This document shows, in pieces, positions 8,056 through 15,889 of a stretch of DNA of 64,000 nt (its first letter is position 1; each line of letters starts with the position of its first letter). The notes beneath the pieces were generated by a model. The model saw only the letters and a program-made list of their open reading frames with translations. It searched no databases and was not told the origin of the DNA. The DNA comes from Phycisphaerales bacterium (GTDB taxonomy: Bacteria; Planctomycetota; Phycisphaerae; Phycisphaerales; SM1A02), in contig JASMLR010000002.1 of assembly GCA_030748575.1 (NCBI GenBank), positions 230,069-294,068 of the forward strand, read 5' to 3'. Position numbers and translations under genes: made by a program.

Positions 8056-8470
8056 GTGTCGGGGCCCTGGCACCGCGGCCGCCCCTGAGGTTGATCAAAG
8101 CGTTCACGCCCTGTCCGGGCGGCGTCGTCGAGGCGTGCCCATCATGCAGGCGGGGCCGGTTCGGCGGCGGGCCGTTGGCTGGCGGCGAGTGCGCGTCGGG
8201 GCCTCGGTAGCGGGGCCGCCCCTGAGGTTGATCGAAGCGACCACATCTTGTCCGGGCGGACGGATCGTGGCGTGCCCATCATGCAGGCGGGGCCGGTTCG
8301 GCGGCGGGCCGCTGGCTGGCGGCGAGTGCGCGTCGGGGCCTCGGTAGCGGGGCCGCCCCGTGGGCTGATCGAAGCGTTCACGCCCTGCCCGGGCGGCGGC
8401 GTCGTGGCGCGTTCACCTTGCAGGCGGGGTCGGTTCGGCGGCGGCACTTCGCTGGCCGGAAGTGGCCGGG
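8043..8470. repeat. 137-bp tandem repeat, about three copies
   Basis: GTCGGGGCC recurs at 8058, 8195 and 8332, exactly 137 bp apart. Copies two and three are nearly identical over long stretches such as GGCGGGGCCGGTTCGGCGGCGGGCCG and the CTGATCGAAGCG core. The last copy decays near 8470. The first unit starts inside the last codons of the preceding gene (GGCGGCGAGTG). Short inverted repeats occur within each unit, for example GGGGCCGCCCC and CCTC...GAGG. The small ORFs in this stretch look like products of the repeat. Function is unknown. Confidence 0.85.
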
Positions 8471-8516
8471 CGTCCTTGGCGCGGAGCGGTGGAGGGGCCT
8501 GCGTGCCCGCGCATGA

Positions 8517-8550
8517 CAGCGGGCGCCGGTCCGAAGACCGACGCCCGCTG
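8517..8550. terminator. Bidirectional terminator hairpin between convergent genes
   Basis: CAGCGGGCG pairs with CGCCCGCTG, extended inward by GGTC/GACC around CGAA, giving a strong stem between the LolA-like gene (plus) and the protease gene (minus). No long T-tract is present on either side. Confidence 0.6.
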
Positions 8551-8576
8551 GATTGAACACGAAACCTCAGGTCAGA

Positions 8577-11500
8577 TCACGGCGAGCATCCGAAGTCGGC
8601 GATTGCTTCCAGCAGATCGTCGACGTCGAACTCGGTGCCGAAGCCATTGATGATGTGAAGGATGTCGTCCACATCGGTGTCTCCGTCACCATCGGCGTCG
8701 CCGGTGCAACCGCTGTCGCACTCGTCCGGCACGCCGTTGCCGTTGGCGTCTTCGCTGGTGCCGTTGGCGATATCACACGCGTCGGGCATGTGGTTGCCAT
8801 TGCAGTCCTGCTCACCCTGATAGGTGGCAGTTGCGCCGGCAGCCTGTTGCCAGACTTCGCCTGCGGCGTTGCGGCCCTGCAGGAGGGCGTCGAACATGAT
8901 CTCCGAGCTCAGGCTCATGGTCGTGAGCCGTGCGACCCAGACGCCATGCCGCTGGTCACAGTTCTGATCTGTGTATCCAGCCGCTGCGCCAGCGGGGTCG
9001 TCCGGGATGATGAACCAGACGCCGTTGTCAGCGCTGACGTCACCACCGGCTTCGAAGTTGTCCCAATCGATGCCAATGTCATTCAGACCGTTGGCCGGAT
9101 AGGGGTATCCGCTCGCATCGATCGAACCGATGCCGACGCGGCTGTCCCATTCCAGATCGGGCGCCAACTCATAGAACTCGGGGTTCACGCCGAGGCTCGT
9201 CGGCCCGCCATACCCGTCCTGATAGAAGGACGTGCTGCTGGTGAGCGTCTTCAGTTGAGCCTCGTTGCCCGCGACGGCGTCCAGACGCCAGCCCGCGGGA
9301 AGGTCGACAAAGATGTCGATGGTGTAGTGGGGCTGATCGAGGGCCGTGAGATCCACGCCGACGATGCTCCACGTCACGGTGACGTCGTCACCGCCGCCTG
9401 TGTCGCAGGGGTTCGACGCGCAGGTCGTGCCGTTGCCCTGGTAGGTCCCTTCGATCGCGAGGCACTCGACCTCGGTCAACGAACCGTAGCAGTTGGTGCC
9501 GACACAGCAGGCGCCCGTCTCAGGCGTGCCACAGGGGTCGGGATCGCACGGTGCGTCGTCGCCCTGATAGGTGCCGCCCTTGAGCGTGCACTCGGTCTCG
9601 GTCATGGTGTAGCAGACGCCCGCAATGCAGCAGCCGCCGGTCGCCGGAGCGGCGCACGGATCGGGAGAGCACGGGACGCCATCACCCTGATAGACGCCGT
9701 TGCCTGAGTAGCACGCCGCTTCAGTGACGTAACTGCAAGCGCCGTCAATGCAGCAAGCGCCCTGCACGGGCTGGTCGAGATCGGCGTCGATCGTCAGTGT
9801 GCCGGCACCAGTTGCGGCCTGCCAACCGCCGAGGCGGATGTAGTAGCTCTGGCCGCCTGTGACGGTCACATTGTCGATCTGTGAGTGGTAGTCCTGACAG
9901 CCTGTGCTGTCGCCGTAGTCGCCGTTGCAAGCGATCTGGACGAGGCTGCTGCAGGAAGAACCTTCGTAAATGACGAGCGACGTGTCATAGGAGGACGTAT
10001 CGCACGTGTGGAACGTGGCGGTTCCGTCTGCCGCCGGGGTCCAGACAAACCACTGATCGGGGCTTCCCAACCAGTCGAGATAGGTGCCCTCGCACTGGGT
10101 CTCATCTGGATCGCCGTAGCCACTGTCCGACATGGTGGACGTGTCAAACGGGTTGCCGCCTTCGTTGGCGACGACTGCATCGCTGCAGGTGTCACCTTCG
10201 CCGCCGCCGCCGCCGCCGCACGGGTTCCCGGTGCAGTCGGTGCCGTCGCCCTGGTAGGTGCCGCCAAAGCTGGAGCAGTCCGCCGGGGTCGCGATGGCGC
10301 AATCCGTGCCAATGCAGCAGGCGCCTTCAGCGCCGCCACCACCGCAGGGATCGCCACTGCAGTCGGTGTTGTCACCGAGGTAGGTGCCGCCCGATGAAGT
10401 GCAGTCGGCTTCGGTGGTGACGCTGCAAGCGGTCCCGATGCAACATCCGCCGAAGACGTCGTCACAGACGCAGTCGCCGCCGTCGCAATTGAACTCGGCG
10501 CAGTTGAGATAGATCGGCACGCCGTTCCATGTATAGGTTCCGTCGTCGCAATAGCCGTCGCCGACCCAGTAGTCCGGGCAGCAGTTGCCATTGCAGTCCT
10601 CAATCTCACCTGCGGGGCAGTCGCCGCCGCCGCCACCGCCGCCTGCGCAGACGTCGTCCCGGACGGTGACGAATCCCGCCTTGTCAATGCGGGTGCCGTA
10701 GTTCTCGCAACTGTAGGAGCAGTGCGTCACCACACCGATGATCTCACCGTTGTAGAGGATCGAGGAACCGGAGTTTCCGTAGGTGACGTCCAGGTTGTAG
10801 TAGAGCGTGTCGGAGTCGGTGCCGTCGAGCGGGCCGTCGCAGAATTGCTGAACCTGGCTGCGGACACACTGGTCGTCGACCCCGTAGCCATTGACGGTCA
10901 AATTGCCCGATCCGGGCACACTGCTGGCGATATTGACGAAGGCGCCGTACCGCTCGTAGGGTGTCTGGCCGTCGCTGTTGGTGCCGGCCTTGACCGCTCC
11001 GTAATCGTTGCCGACGCCGCCGTCGACACCGTCGAGGCCCGTGATCGGGAACTGGTCAGCGACCGGCGGGTTGTTCGTGGAGCAGTTGCTGTTCGAGTCG
11101 GGGACGTTGAACTGAAGGACGTCGCCCGAGGACAGGCAGTGTCCCGCCGTGACGAAGCACGACTCCGCGTTGTACATCGTGGCACTACAGCCGGTCGGGT
11201 ACAGGCGGGCGAAGCGGTTGTCACTGGACGGCACGCGGTCATCGGCGCCGCAGATGCCGCATCCATCTCCCCGGTCGGAGTCGACGGCCTCCCACGTGGC
11301 GGTGTCGATGGAGAGCTGGTTGGTCGTCAGACCACCGGCCACAACCTCGACACGCACCGAATTGCCATTGAAGTAGGCGGAGGTGTTGTTCCACATGGCA
11401 AGGGTGCTGGAGTCGAGTTCCTGCACCTCGCCGTCGCGGAGGCTGGTGACGCGAATGAACGAGTCGGTGCCCAGTTTCGTGTCGTCGCCAAAGTACAACC

Positions 11501-11717
11501 GCAGCCAGGCCGCGTTGCCGACGGACACGACGTCGTCATAGACGACCGCCGGGGCCTTGCTCGAGTTCTCAAGATCGAGCCCGCGGGCTCCGATCCACGC
11601 GTGGTTTCCGACCGGCCAGTTGAGGGTGTCGCCCTCATCCGAGGCAGCAGTAACTGCGCCCATCGGAACCACGACCAAGGCTGCCGAAACGGCAGCGTAT
11701 GCGAGACATTTACTCAT
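8577..11717 (-). CDS. Large secreted trypsin-like mosaic protein with Cys-rich modules and dockerin-like tail
   Basis: 1046 residues starting at MSKCLAYAAV, with a signal peptide of about 25 residues and AGGAGAGGAG upstream. The track's earlier start adds unlikely sequence. Order: an N-terminal beta region; an S1-type protease domain with TAGHC (His193), GNDYG (Asp238) and GNSGSS (Ser316); an LNR/Notch-like Cys cluster (about 374-416); two GxCC modules (424-500); a PPC/CUB-like beta domain (about 508-645); three more modules (653-771); a beta domain with a cohesin/anchor-like look; and an EF-hand tail with DANGNGVPDECD and DADGDGDTDVDDIL. Calcium binding and surface attachment or type II export are inferred. 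The substrate is unknown. The GNSGS serine context departs from the usual GDSGG. Confidence 0.85.
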   Translation of the reverse strand: MSKCLAYAAVSAALVVVPMGAVTAASDEGDTLNWPVGNHAWIGARGLDLENSSKAPAVVYDDVVSVGNAAWLRLYFGDDTKLGTDSFIRVTSLRDGEVQELDSSTLAMWNNTSAYFNGNSVRVEVVAGGLTTNQLSIDTATWEAVDSDRGDGCGICGADDRVPSSDNRFARLYPTGCSATMYNAESCFVTAGHCLSSGDVLQFNVPDSNSNCSTNNPPVADQFPITGLDGVDGGVGNDYGAVKAGTNSDGQTPYERYGAFVNIASSVPGSGNLTVNGYGVDDQCVRSQVQQFCDGPLDGTDSDTLYYNLDVTYGNSGSSILYNGEIIGVVTHCSYSCENYGTRIDKAGFVTVRDDVCAGGGGGGGDCPAGEIEDCNGNCCPDYWVGDGYCDDGTYTWNGVPIYLNCAEFNCDGGDCVCDDVFGGCCIGTACSVTTEADCTSSGGTYLGDNTDCSGDPCGGGGAEGACCIGTDCAIATPADCSSFGGTYQGDGTDCTGNPCGGGGGGEGDTCSDAVVANEGGNPFDTSTMSDSGYGDPDETQCEGTYLDWLGSPDQWFVWTPAADGTATFHTCDTSSYDTSLVIYEGSSCSSLVQIACNGDYGDSTGCQDYHSQIDNVTVTGGQSYYIRLGGWQAATGAGTLTIDADLDQPVQGACCIDGACSYVTEAACYSGNGVYQGDGVPCSPDPCAAPATGGCCIAGVCYTMTETECTLKGGTYQGDDAPCDPDPCGTPETGACCVGTNCYGSLTEVECLAIEGTYQGNGTTCASNPCDTGGGDDVTVTWSIVGVDLTALDQPHYTIDIFVDLPAGWRLDAVAGNEAQLKTLTSSTSFYQDGYGGPTSLGVNPEFYELAPDLEWDSRVGIGSIDASGYPYPANGLNDIGIDWDNFEAGGDVSADNGVWFIIPDDPAGAAAGYTDQNCDQRHGVWVARLTTMSLSSEIMFDALLQGRNAAGEVWQQAAGATATYQGEQDCNGNHMPDACDIANGTSEDANGNGVPDECDSGCTGDADGDGDTDVDDILHIINGFGTEFDVDDLLEAIADFGCSP
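9405..9761 (-). repeat. Array of three GxCC Cys-rich modules (coding)
   Basis: Residues 653-771 of the mosaic protein. Each unit of about 36-40 residues follows GxCCIxxxC...T...C...G.YQGD..xC...PC, six cysteines per unit, probably three disulfides. The DNA shows matching repeats of the CCCTG(G/A)TAGGTGCC type on the plus strand. Confidence 0.85.
10218..10448 (-). repeat. Array of two GxCC Cys-rich modules (coding)
   Basis: Residues 424-500 of the mosaic protein, same pattern as the downstream array (GCCIGTAC..., GACCIGTDC...). They are separated from each other by a Gly-rich linker and from the second array by a PPC-like domain. A single related unit is found in the type II secretion protein at 39955-40686. 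Confidence 0.85.
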
Positions 11718-11884
11718 TGATACAGACTCCTCTCCTAAGGGGCTTGGGTGGTCCCCGCCCACGCCAACCCTACCACAAGCGGCGATGGTGACAACCCCGT
11801 TATTGGGATGGGGGGGCCTGTAGAGAGGCGTTGGAGGCCGTACCTGATACGCTCCCACCCACGCGATACGGAGGTGTTGGACCC

Positions 11885-12787
11885 ATGGGTGTGATTCCAG
11901 CGGGGGTCGGTTTTGAGGAGTTTGTCGGGCGGCTGCATCCCTTGCTGCTGCACTTTCCCCTTGCCCTGCTGATGGTGGCCGCCGGCGTTGAGGTGGTCCG
12001 CTACATGTGCGGAAGGCGGGAGGAGCCCTCCCAGGCCGGCACGGTCTGCCTGTGGGTGGGGCTGGTGACCGGCGTGCTGGCGGTGTGGGCCGGCTGGGAA
12101 CTGGCGGAGTTTGAGGGGGAGTCCGGGACGCTGGTTGGTCTGCACCGGTGGACCGCGGTGGCCGCCATGGCTGTCGCCGCCGCTGCGGCGGGGGCGTGGA
12201 TCATGCGTCGGACGCGGGGTCGGGACTGGACCGGAGCGCACGTCTCGCTGCTGTTGGTGGCGGCCGTGCTCGTGGGAATCAGCGGGCACTTCGGGGCTGA
12301 AATGAAGTGGGGCGATGACTGGCTGACCAGGCCCTCAGCGTCGGAGCCGCCCCCTGTGGCCGCCCCGACCGGCACCGTCGGATGGGCCGATGTGTCCCCG
12401 ATTCTGGCGGCCCACTGCGAGAAGTGTCACGGACCCAAGCGGCAGAAGGCGGGCCTTCAGTTGGTGCCGTGGAAGGCCATCTTTGCGGCCGACTCGGCCG
12501 AATGGGTCGTTGCGCCAGGCGATCCAGCGGGCAGCCTTCTGCATACGGCCATCACGCTTCCGGCCTCCGAAGAGGGCGCTATGCCCCCGGAGGACAAGGC
12601 CGAGCCGCTCACGTCCGGACAGATCGACCTGCTGAGCCGGTGGATTCAGGATGGGGCGCTCGGGCCAGACGGAGCCATCCCGCCAGCCGCTGGCCAGGCA
12701 GGTCCTCCGGAGGCCCCTCCAGCAGACCCGCCGGCCGAAACGCCGCAGAAGCCCGACGCCGCTGCGGCGGCTGGAGCGGGCCTGTGA
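11885..12787 (+). CDS. DUF2231-type membrane protein fused to a PSC1 cytochrome c domain
   Basis: 300 residues from the ATG at 11885, which has GGAGG 10 nt upstream. The N-terminal half holds four hydrophobic segments and LHPLLLHFPLALL, matching DUF2231-like heme-associated membrane modules. After a linker (about 165-185) comes a planctomycete cytochrome c (PSC1) domain: SPILAAHCEKCHG provides the CxxCH heme site near residue 190, GLQL follows, and EGAMPP carries a probable axial Met. The tail is Pro/Ala rich. The protein should hold heme c on the outer face of the inner membrane. Electron partners are unknown. The downstream small lipoprotein gene starts in a GTGA overlap with its stop. Confidence 0.85.
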   Translation: MGVIPAGVGFEEFVGRLHPLLLHFPLALLMVAAGVEVVRYMCGRREEPSQAGTVCLWVGLVTGVLAVWAGWELAEFEGESGTLVGLHRWTAVAAMAVAAAAAGAWIMRRTRGRDWTGAHVSLLLVAAVLVGISGHFGAEMKWGDDWLTRPSASEPPPVAAPTGTVGWADVSPILAAHCEKCHGPKRQKAGLQLVPWKAIFAADSAEWVVAPGDPAGSLLHTAITLPASEEGAMPPEDKAEPLTSGQIDLLSRWIQDGALGPDGAIPPAAGQAGPPEAPPADPPAETPQKPDAAAAAGAGL

Positions 12788-12981
12788 TCCGCGGCGGCCT
12801 GGGTCTGGCCGGCGTGATGGTGGCCTGTCTGACCTGTGGCTGTGGACCGGAGCAGGAGGATCCGCTGCAGGGCAGCCGGGACGCGTGGAAGGCCCAGCAG
12901 CAGACGCATCAGGAAGCCCTGCGGGAGGCGCAGCGGCAGCAGGCCGAACTCATGCGGGACCTTGGCGTGGGCGGGCCGTGA
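12784..12981 (+). CDS. Small exported protein, probable lipoprotein
   Basis: A 65-residue protein translated from GTG at 12784, which overlaps the preceding stop as GTGA. The track shows only a longer shadow starting at 12382. The N-terminus is hydrophobic and Cys-containing (GLAGVMVACLTCGCG), resembling a lipoprotein signal, though the lipobox is imperfect. The mature part is a charged helix rich in Gln and Glu (EALREAQRQQAELMRDL) that could form a coiled coil. It is followed immediately by the YjbQ gene (TGA then GTG). Function is unknown; it may be an accessory of the cytochrome protein. Confidence 0.6.
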   Translation: MIRGGLGLAGVMVACLTCGCGPEQEDPLQGSRDAWKAQQQTHQEALREAQRQQAELMRDLGVGGP

Positions 12982-13392
12982 GTGACACGCGTTCTGGAGG
13001 TTGAGGTTCCGGGCCGCGGGCTGCACGAGGTGACGGACCGTGTTCAGGCCGAGGTCCACGCATCCGGCGTCAACGATGGGGTGTGCACGGTGTTCATTCA
13101 ACACACGTCTGCGAGTTTGACCGTGCAGGAGAATGCGGATCCGTCGGCGCGGCGTGACCTGGAAGCGTGGCTTGAGCGGTCCGTACGAGAGGACGACGCG
13201 GCCTGGACGCACGTGGCAGAAGGTCCGGATGACATGCCGGCGCACGTGCGATCCATGCTGACCGATGTGTCGCTGTCCATCCCGATCGGGGGAGGCCGCC
13301 TGATGCTGGGCACGTGGCAGGGAATCTATCTTTGCGAGCACCGCCGCAGCCCGCACCGAAGGCGGATCGCGGTGAGCATCATTTCGGAGTGA
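12982..13392 (+). CDS. YjbQ (UPF0047) family protein
   Basis: 136 residues, GTG start directly after the preceding stop. The family signature QHTSASLTVQENADPS and the C-terminal block GGGRLMLGTWQGIYLCEHR are both present, with HVAEGPDDMPAHV between them. YjbQ proteins form small trimers; some members have weak thiamin-phosphate synthase activity, but the physiological role is unsettled. Length is normal. It appears to be the third gene of a short operon with the cytochrome protein and the small lipoprotein, followed after 13 bp by a 59-residue membrane protein. Confidence 0.9.
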   Translation: MTRVLEVEVPGRGLHEVTDRVQAEVHASGVNDGVCTVFIQHTSASLTVQENADPSARRDLEAWLERSVREDDAAWTHVAEGPDDMPAHVRSMLTDVSLSIPIGGGRLMLGTWQGIYLCEHRRSPHRRRIAVSIISE

Positions 13393-13405
13393 GCGGGAGA
13401 CGCGT

Positions 13406-13585
13406 ATGACACAACGAGCCGTCATTCAACTGCTGGTGTTCATCGGCATCCTTGTGCTCCTCAACGCCGCCTTCGGGATTTTCGGCGTGCATGAGCACAT
13501 TGACATCGTCGGGAGCATCATCCTGACGATCGTGCTGTCCTTCGGACTGACCGTGCTGCTGGGCCGACGAACCCCGAAACGCTGA
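13406..13585 (+). CDS. Small two-helix membrane protein (59 residues)
   Basis: Too short for the ORF track. The ATG at 13406 is preceded by GGGAGA. Translation gives MTQRAVIQLLVFIGILVLLN, then a short HEHID turn, a second hydrophobic helix (SIILTIVLSFGLTVLLG) and the positively charged tail RRTPKR. The two helices of about 17-20 residues with a basic C-terminus predict a hairpin in the inner membrane. It lies 13 bp after the YjbQ gene on the same strand and converges on the HTH gene with 5 bp between stops. Family not recognised. Confidence 0.7.
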   Translation: MTQRAVIQLLVFIGILVLLNAAFGIFGVHEHIDIVGSIILTIVLSFGLTVLLGRRTPKR

Positions 13586-13590
13586 TCGGA

Positions 13591-13986
13591 CTACAGCCGG
13601 TCGATGAGGTCGTGGAGATCTTTCTTGACGGCCTGCCGCGCGTTCGGGCCGAGTTTCTCCATGATCTCGGTCAGTTCAATGAATCGTGCCCGCACCTGCT
13701 CAGGGCGAAGCCCGGAGGCGGCGATCCGGGTGTACGGCGCCGCCACGCGGGTGACAACGCGTTTGGTCTTGGCGGGCCGTCGGCCTCGCTTGGCCTTGAT
13801 GCCAAACTTCTTGAATGCCTTGTTGATGGTGAGCATGGAGCACCCGAGCTCACTGGCAATCTCTTTCTGCGTCTTGCCGTCCTGCTCGTACAGCTTGCGA
13901 AGAACGGACTCGTCGTGCCAGAGTTTGGAAGCGCCGGATCGCGCGTTGGCGGTGGGCATTTTCTTGAGAACCTTTGACTTGCTCAC
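13591..13986 (-). CDS. Helix-turn-helix DNA-binding protein
   Basis: 131 residues from a GTG at 13986, chosen because GGAG lies 7 nt upstream and because it forms a GTGA overlap with the thioredoxin-like gene. The track's 147-residue version begins inside that gene. After a basic N-terminus, LRKLYEQDGKTQKEIASELGCSMLTINKAFKKFGI forms a homeodomain-like HTH (about residues 28-62) followed by a Lys/Arg-rich stretch AKRGRRPAKTKR. The C-terminal part (RARFIELTEIMEKLGP) is helical and may dimerise. Target genes are unknown. Coupling to a redox protein hints at redox-linked regulation, which is inference. Confidence 0.72.
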   Translation of the reverse strand: MSKSKVLKKMPTANARSGASKLWHDESVLRKLYEQDGKTQKEIASELGCSMLTINKAFKKFGIKAKRGRRPAKTKRVVTRVAAPYTRIAASGLRPEQVRARFIELTEIMEKLGPNARQAVKKDLHDLIDRL

Positions 13987-14564
13987 GATGCATCTCCGCA
14001 GCATGGACCGCATGATTTCCACTTGATGTTGCACCCGATCGAGGGTGACTGCTGCCCGGCGGGCGGGCGACCTTCCGAGACAGCCTCCAGCGCCTTGCGA
14101 AGGTCATTGCCGGTGACCGGGCTGCCGTCGCCGGGTCGACTTGCGTCCAGTTGGCCCCGATAGACGAGCGTTCCGGATGGTCCGTACAGAAAGAAGTCGG
14201 GCGTGCAGGTGGCATCAAACGCCCTCGCTACGTCCTGTGATGCGTCAAAGAGGTACGGAAACGTCAGCCCGTAGGTTTCTGCGAACGCCGGCATGTGGCT
14301 CGGGTCGTCCTCCGGGTACGTGGCCGCGTCATTGCTGTTGATGCCCACCACGCCCATGCCTCGCTCGGTCCACTCCGCACCCAGCCGGCCGAGTTCGGCC
14401 GCGACGTGCACGACGAACGGGCAGTGATTGCACATGAAGATGACGAGCGTTCCCGCCGGTCCCTGAAGGGCATCCGAGGCGTGGGCAATCCCGGCGCCGT
14501 CCGGGAGCGTGAAACTCGGCATCGGTGTGCCGAGTTGGACCATGCTGGAGGGGGTTCTTGCCAT
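13983..14564 (-). CDS. Thioredoxin-fold / peroxiredoxin-like protein
   Basis: 193 residues from ATG 14564. The larger 656-residue ORF is an antisense extension over sucC. The protein starts with a PMPSFTLPDG AhpC/TSA-type entry, then FMCNHCPFV supplies a CxxC pair (Cys45, Cys48). Later blocks are TCTPDFFLYGPSGTLVYRGQLD and the family mark SIGCNIKWK near the C-terminus. The last residues add a CGPCC cluster, an unusual tail that could bind metal or exchange disulfides. No signal peptide, so it is expected in the cytoplasm. It may reduce disulfides or peroxides; the substrate is not known. Translation of the HTH gene is coupled through GTGA. Confidence 0.82.
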   Translation of the reverse strand: MARTPSSMVQLGTPMPSFTLPDGAGIAHASDALQGPAGTLVIFMCNHCPFVVHVAAELGRLGAEWTERGMGVVGINSNDAATYPEDDPSHMPAFAETYGLTFPYLFDASQDVARAFDATCTPDFFLYGPSGTLVYRGQLDASRPGDGSPVTGNDLRKALEAVSEGRPPAGQQSPSIGCNIKWKSCGPCCGDAS

Positions 14565-14687
14565 CGGGGTGCTGCCTGCGCTCCCCGGAGACAGAGAAGC
14601 ATACCAGACCGCCGGCCGCGCACGGCCACTGCTACCATGCCCCGCTCTCACACAGTGGCCCTCTCGGGCTTGGAGCAGTACACGTCC

Positions 14688-15884
14688 ATGAAGATTCATG
14701 AGTATCAGGCGCGGGCGTTGTTGGCCGGCGCAGACATCCCCGTGCCGGATGGCGACATGGTGACAACGGTTCAGGACGCCGTCGCGGCGGCCGAGCGACT
14801 CAGTGCTGACGGTCCGCCGGTCATGGTTGTCAAGGCGCAGGTTCATGCCGGCGGGCGTGGCAAGGCCGGATTCGTGAAGGTTGTTCGCACCGTGGACGAA
14901 GTGCGAGAAGCTGCTGAGTTCATGCTGGGCAATCGGATGGTGTCCCCGCAGACACCTCCGGAAGGGCTGGAAGTCGACCGACTGCTGGTGGCGGCCGGCG
15001 TGGATATTGAGCGAGAGATCTACCTTGCCATCACAACGGACCGAAACCGCCGAACGAACACGCTGATTGCCTCGGCGGAAGGCGGCGTGGAAATCGAGCA
15101 GGTCGCAGCCGAGCGGCCCGACGCCATTCTCAGCGTGCCGATGCACCCTCTGGATGGCCTGTGCCCGTTTCAGGCGCGTGATCTGGCGTTCGCACTCGGA
15201 CTTCAGGGCCGTCAGGTGCGGCAGTTCACCACGCTGGCGATGAATCTGGCCCGACTCTTCATGGAGTCCGACGCGTCGCTTGCGGAAATCAACCCGCTGG
15301 TGGTGACACCCGCGACCGATGATGCGCCCGACGGTCAGGTCATTGCGATCGACGCCAAGTTCAACTTTGACGACAATGCGCTGTTTCGCCAGCAGGCGAT
15401 TGCCGAGCTGTTTGATCCCAAGGAAGAAGATCCGGACGAACTGCGGGCGCGAGAGGCTGGACTCAGCTTCGTTGCGCTCGATGGCGACATCGGGTGCCTG
15501 GTCAACGGCGCTGGGTTGGCGATGAGTACGATGGACATCATCAAACTCCACGGTGGTGCGCCAGCGAACTTTCTGGATGTCGGCGGCGACGCCAGCCAGG
15601 AGGCCGTGACGGAGGCGTTCCGCATCATTCTGGCCGAGGCGTCGGTCAAGGGGGTGCTGGTGAACATCTTCGGCGGGATCATGCAGTGCGATCGGATTGC
15701 CCGGGCCATCGTTGCGGCCGCCGAGGAGGTCGGCTTCGAAGTGCCGCTGGTTGTCCGGCTGGAAGGCACCAATGTCGACGCGGCCCGGGAGGTCCTGGCC
15801 GAGGCTCAGGAGCGTTTGCCGACGATGCGGACGGCGACCGATCTTGGCGACGCAGCCCGGCAGGTGTGCGCGGCGGTGGCCTGA
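14688..15884 (+). CDS. sucC: Succinyl-CoA synthetase (ADP-forming) beta subunit
   Basis: 398 residues beginning MKIHEYQARALL, the canonical start, with TTGGAG 12 nt upstream. The ATP-grasp domain shows VVKAQVHAGGRGKAGFVKV and FMESDASLAEINPLVV; the C-terminal CoA-ligase part shows FLDVGGDAS and VNIFGGIMQCDRIA. It catalyses succinyl-CoA + ADP + Pi to succinate + CoA + ATP in the TCA cycle, working as a complex with SucD. sucD, usually the next gene, is absent here; a HAD hydrolase follows 5 bp later. A TACCAT hexamer at 14633-14638 is a candidate -10. Confidence 0.96.
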   Translation: MKIHEYQARALLAGADIPVPDGDMVTTVQDAVAAAERLSADGPPVMVVKAQVHAGGRGKAGFVKVVRTVDEVREAAEFMLGNRMVSPQTPPEGLEVDRLLVAAGVDIEREIYLAITTDRNRRTNTLIASAEGGVEIEQVAAERPDAILSVPMHPLDGLCPFQARDLAFALGLQGRQVRQFTTLAMNLARLFMESDASLAEINPLVVTPATDDAPDGQVIAIDAKFNFDDNALFRQQAIAELFDPKEEDPDELRAREAGLSFVALDGDIGCLVNGAGLAMSTMDIIKLHGGAPANFLDVGGDASQEAVTEAFRIILAEASVKGVLVNIFGGIMQCDRIARAIVAAAEEVGFEVPLVVRLEGTNVDAAREVLAEAQERLPTMRTATDLGDAARQVCAAVA

Positions 15885-15889
15885 GCAGC

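Noticed and set aside
8043-8470. CRISPR array
   Set aside because: Units are 137 bp of near-identical sequence without short repeats and unique spacers, and no cas genes are present.
8009-8556. Small ORFs in the tandem repeat
   Set aside because: They repeat with the 137-bp unit, are Arg/Gly/Pro-rich and lack ribosome-binding sites.
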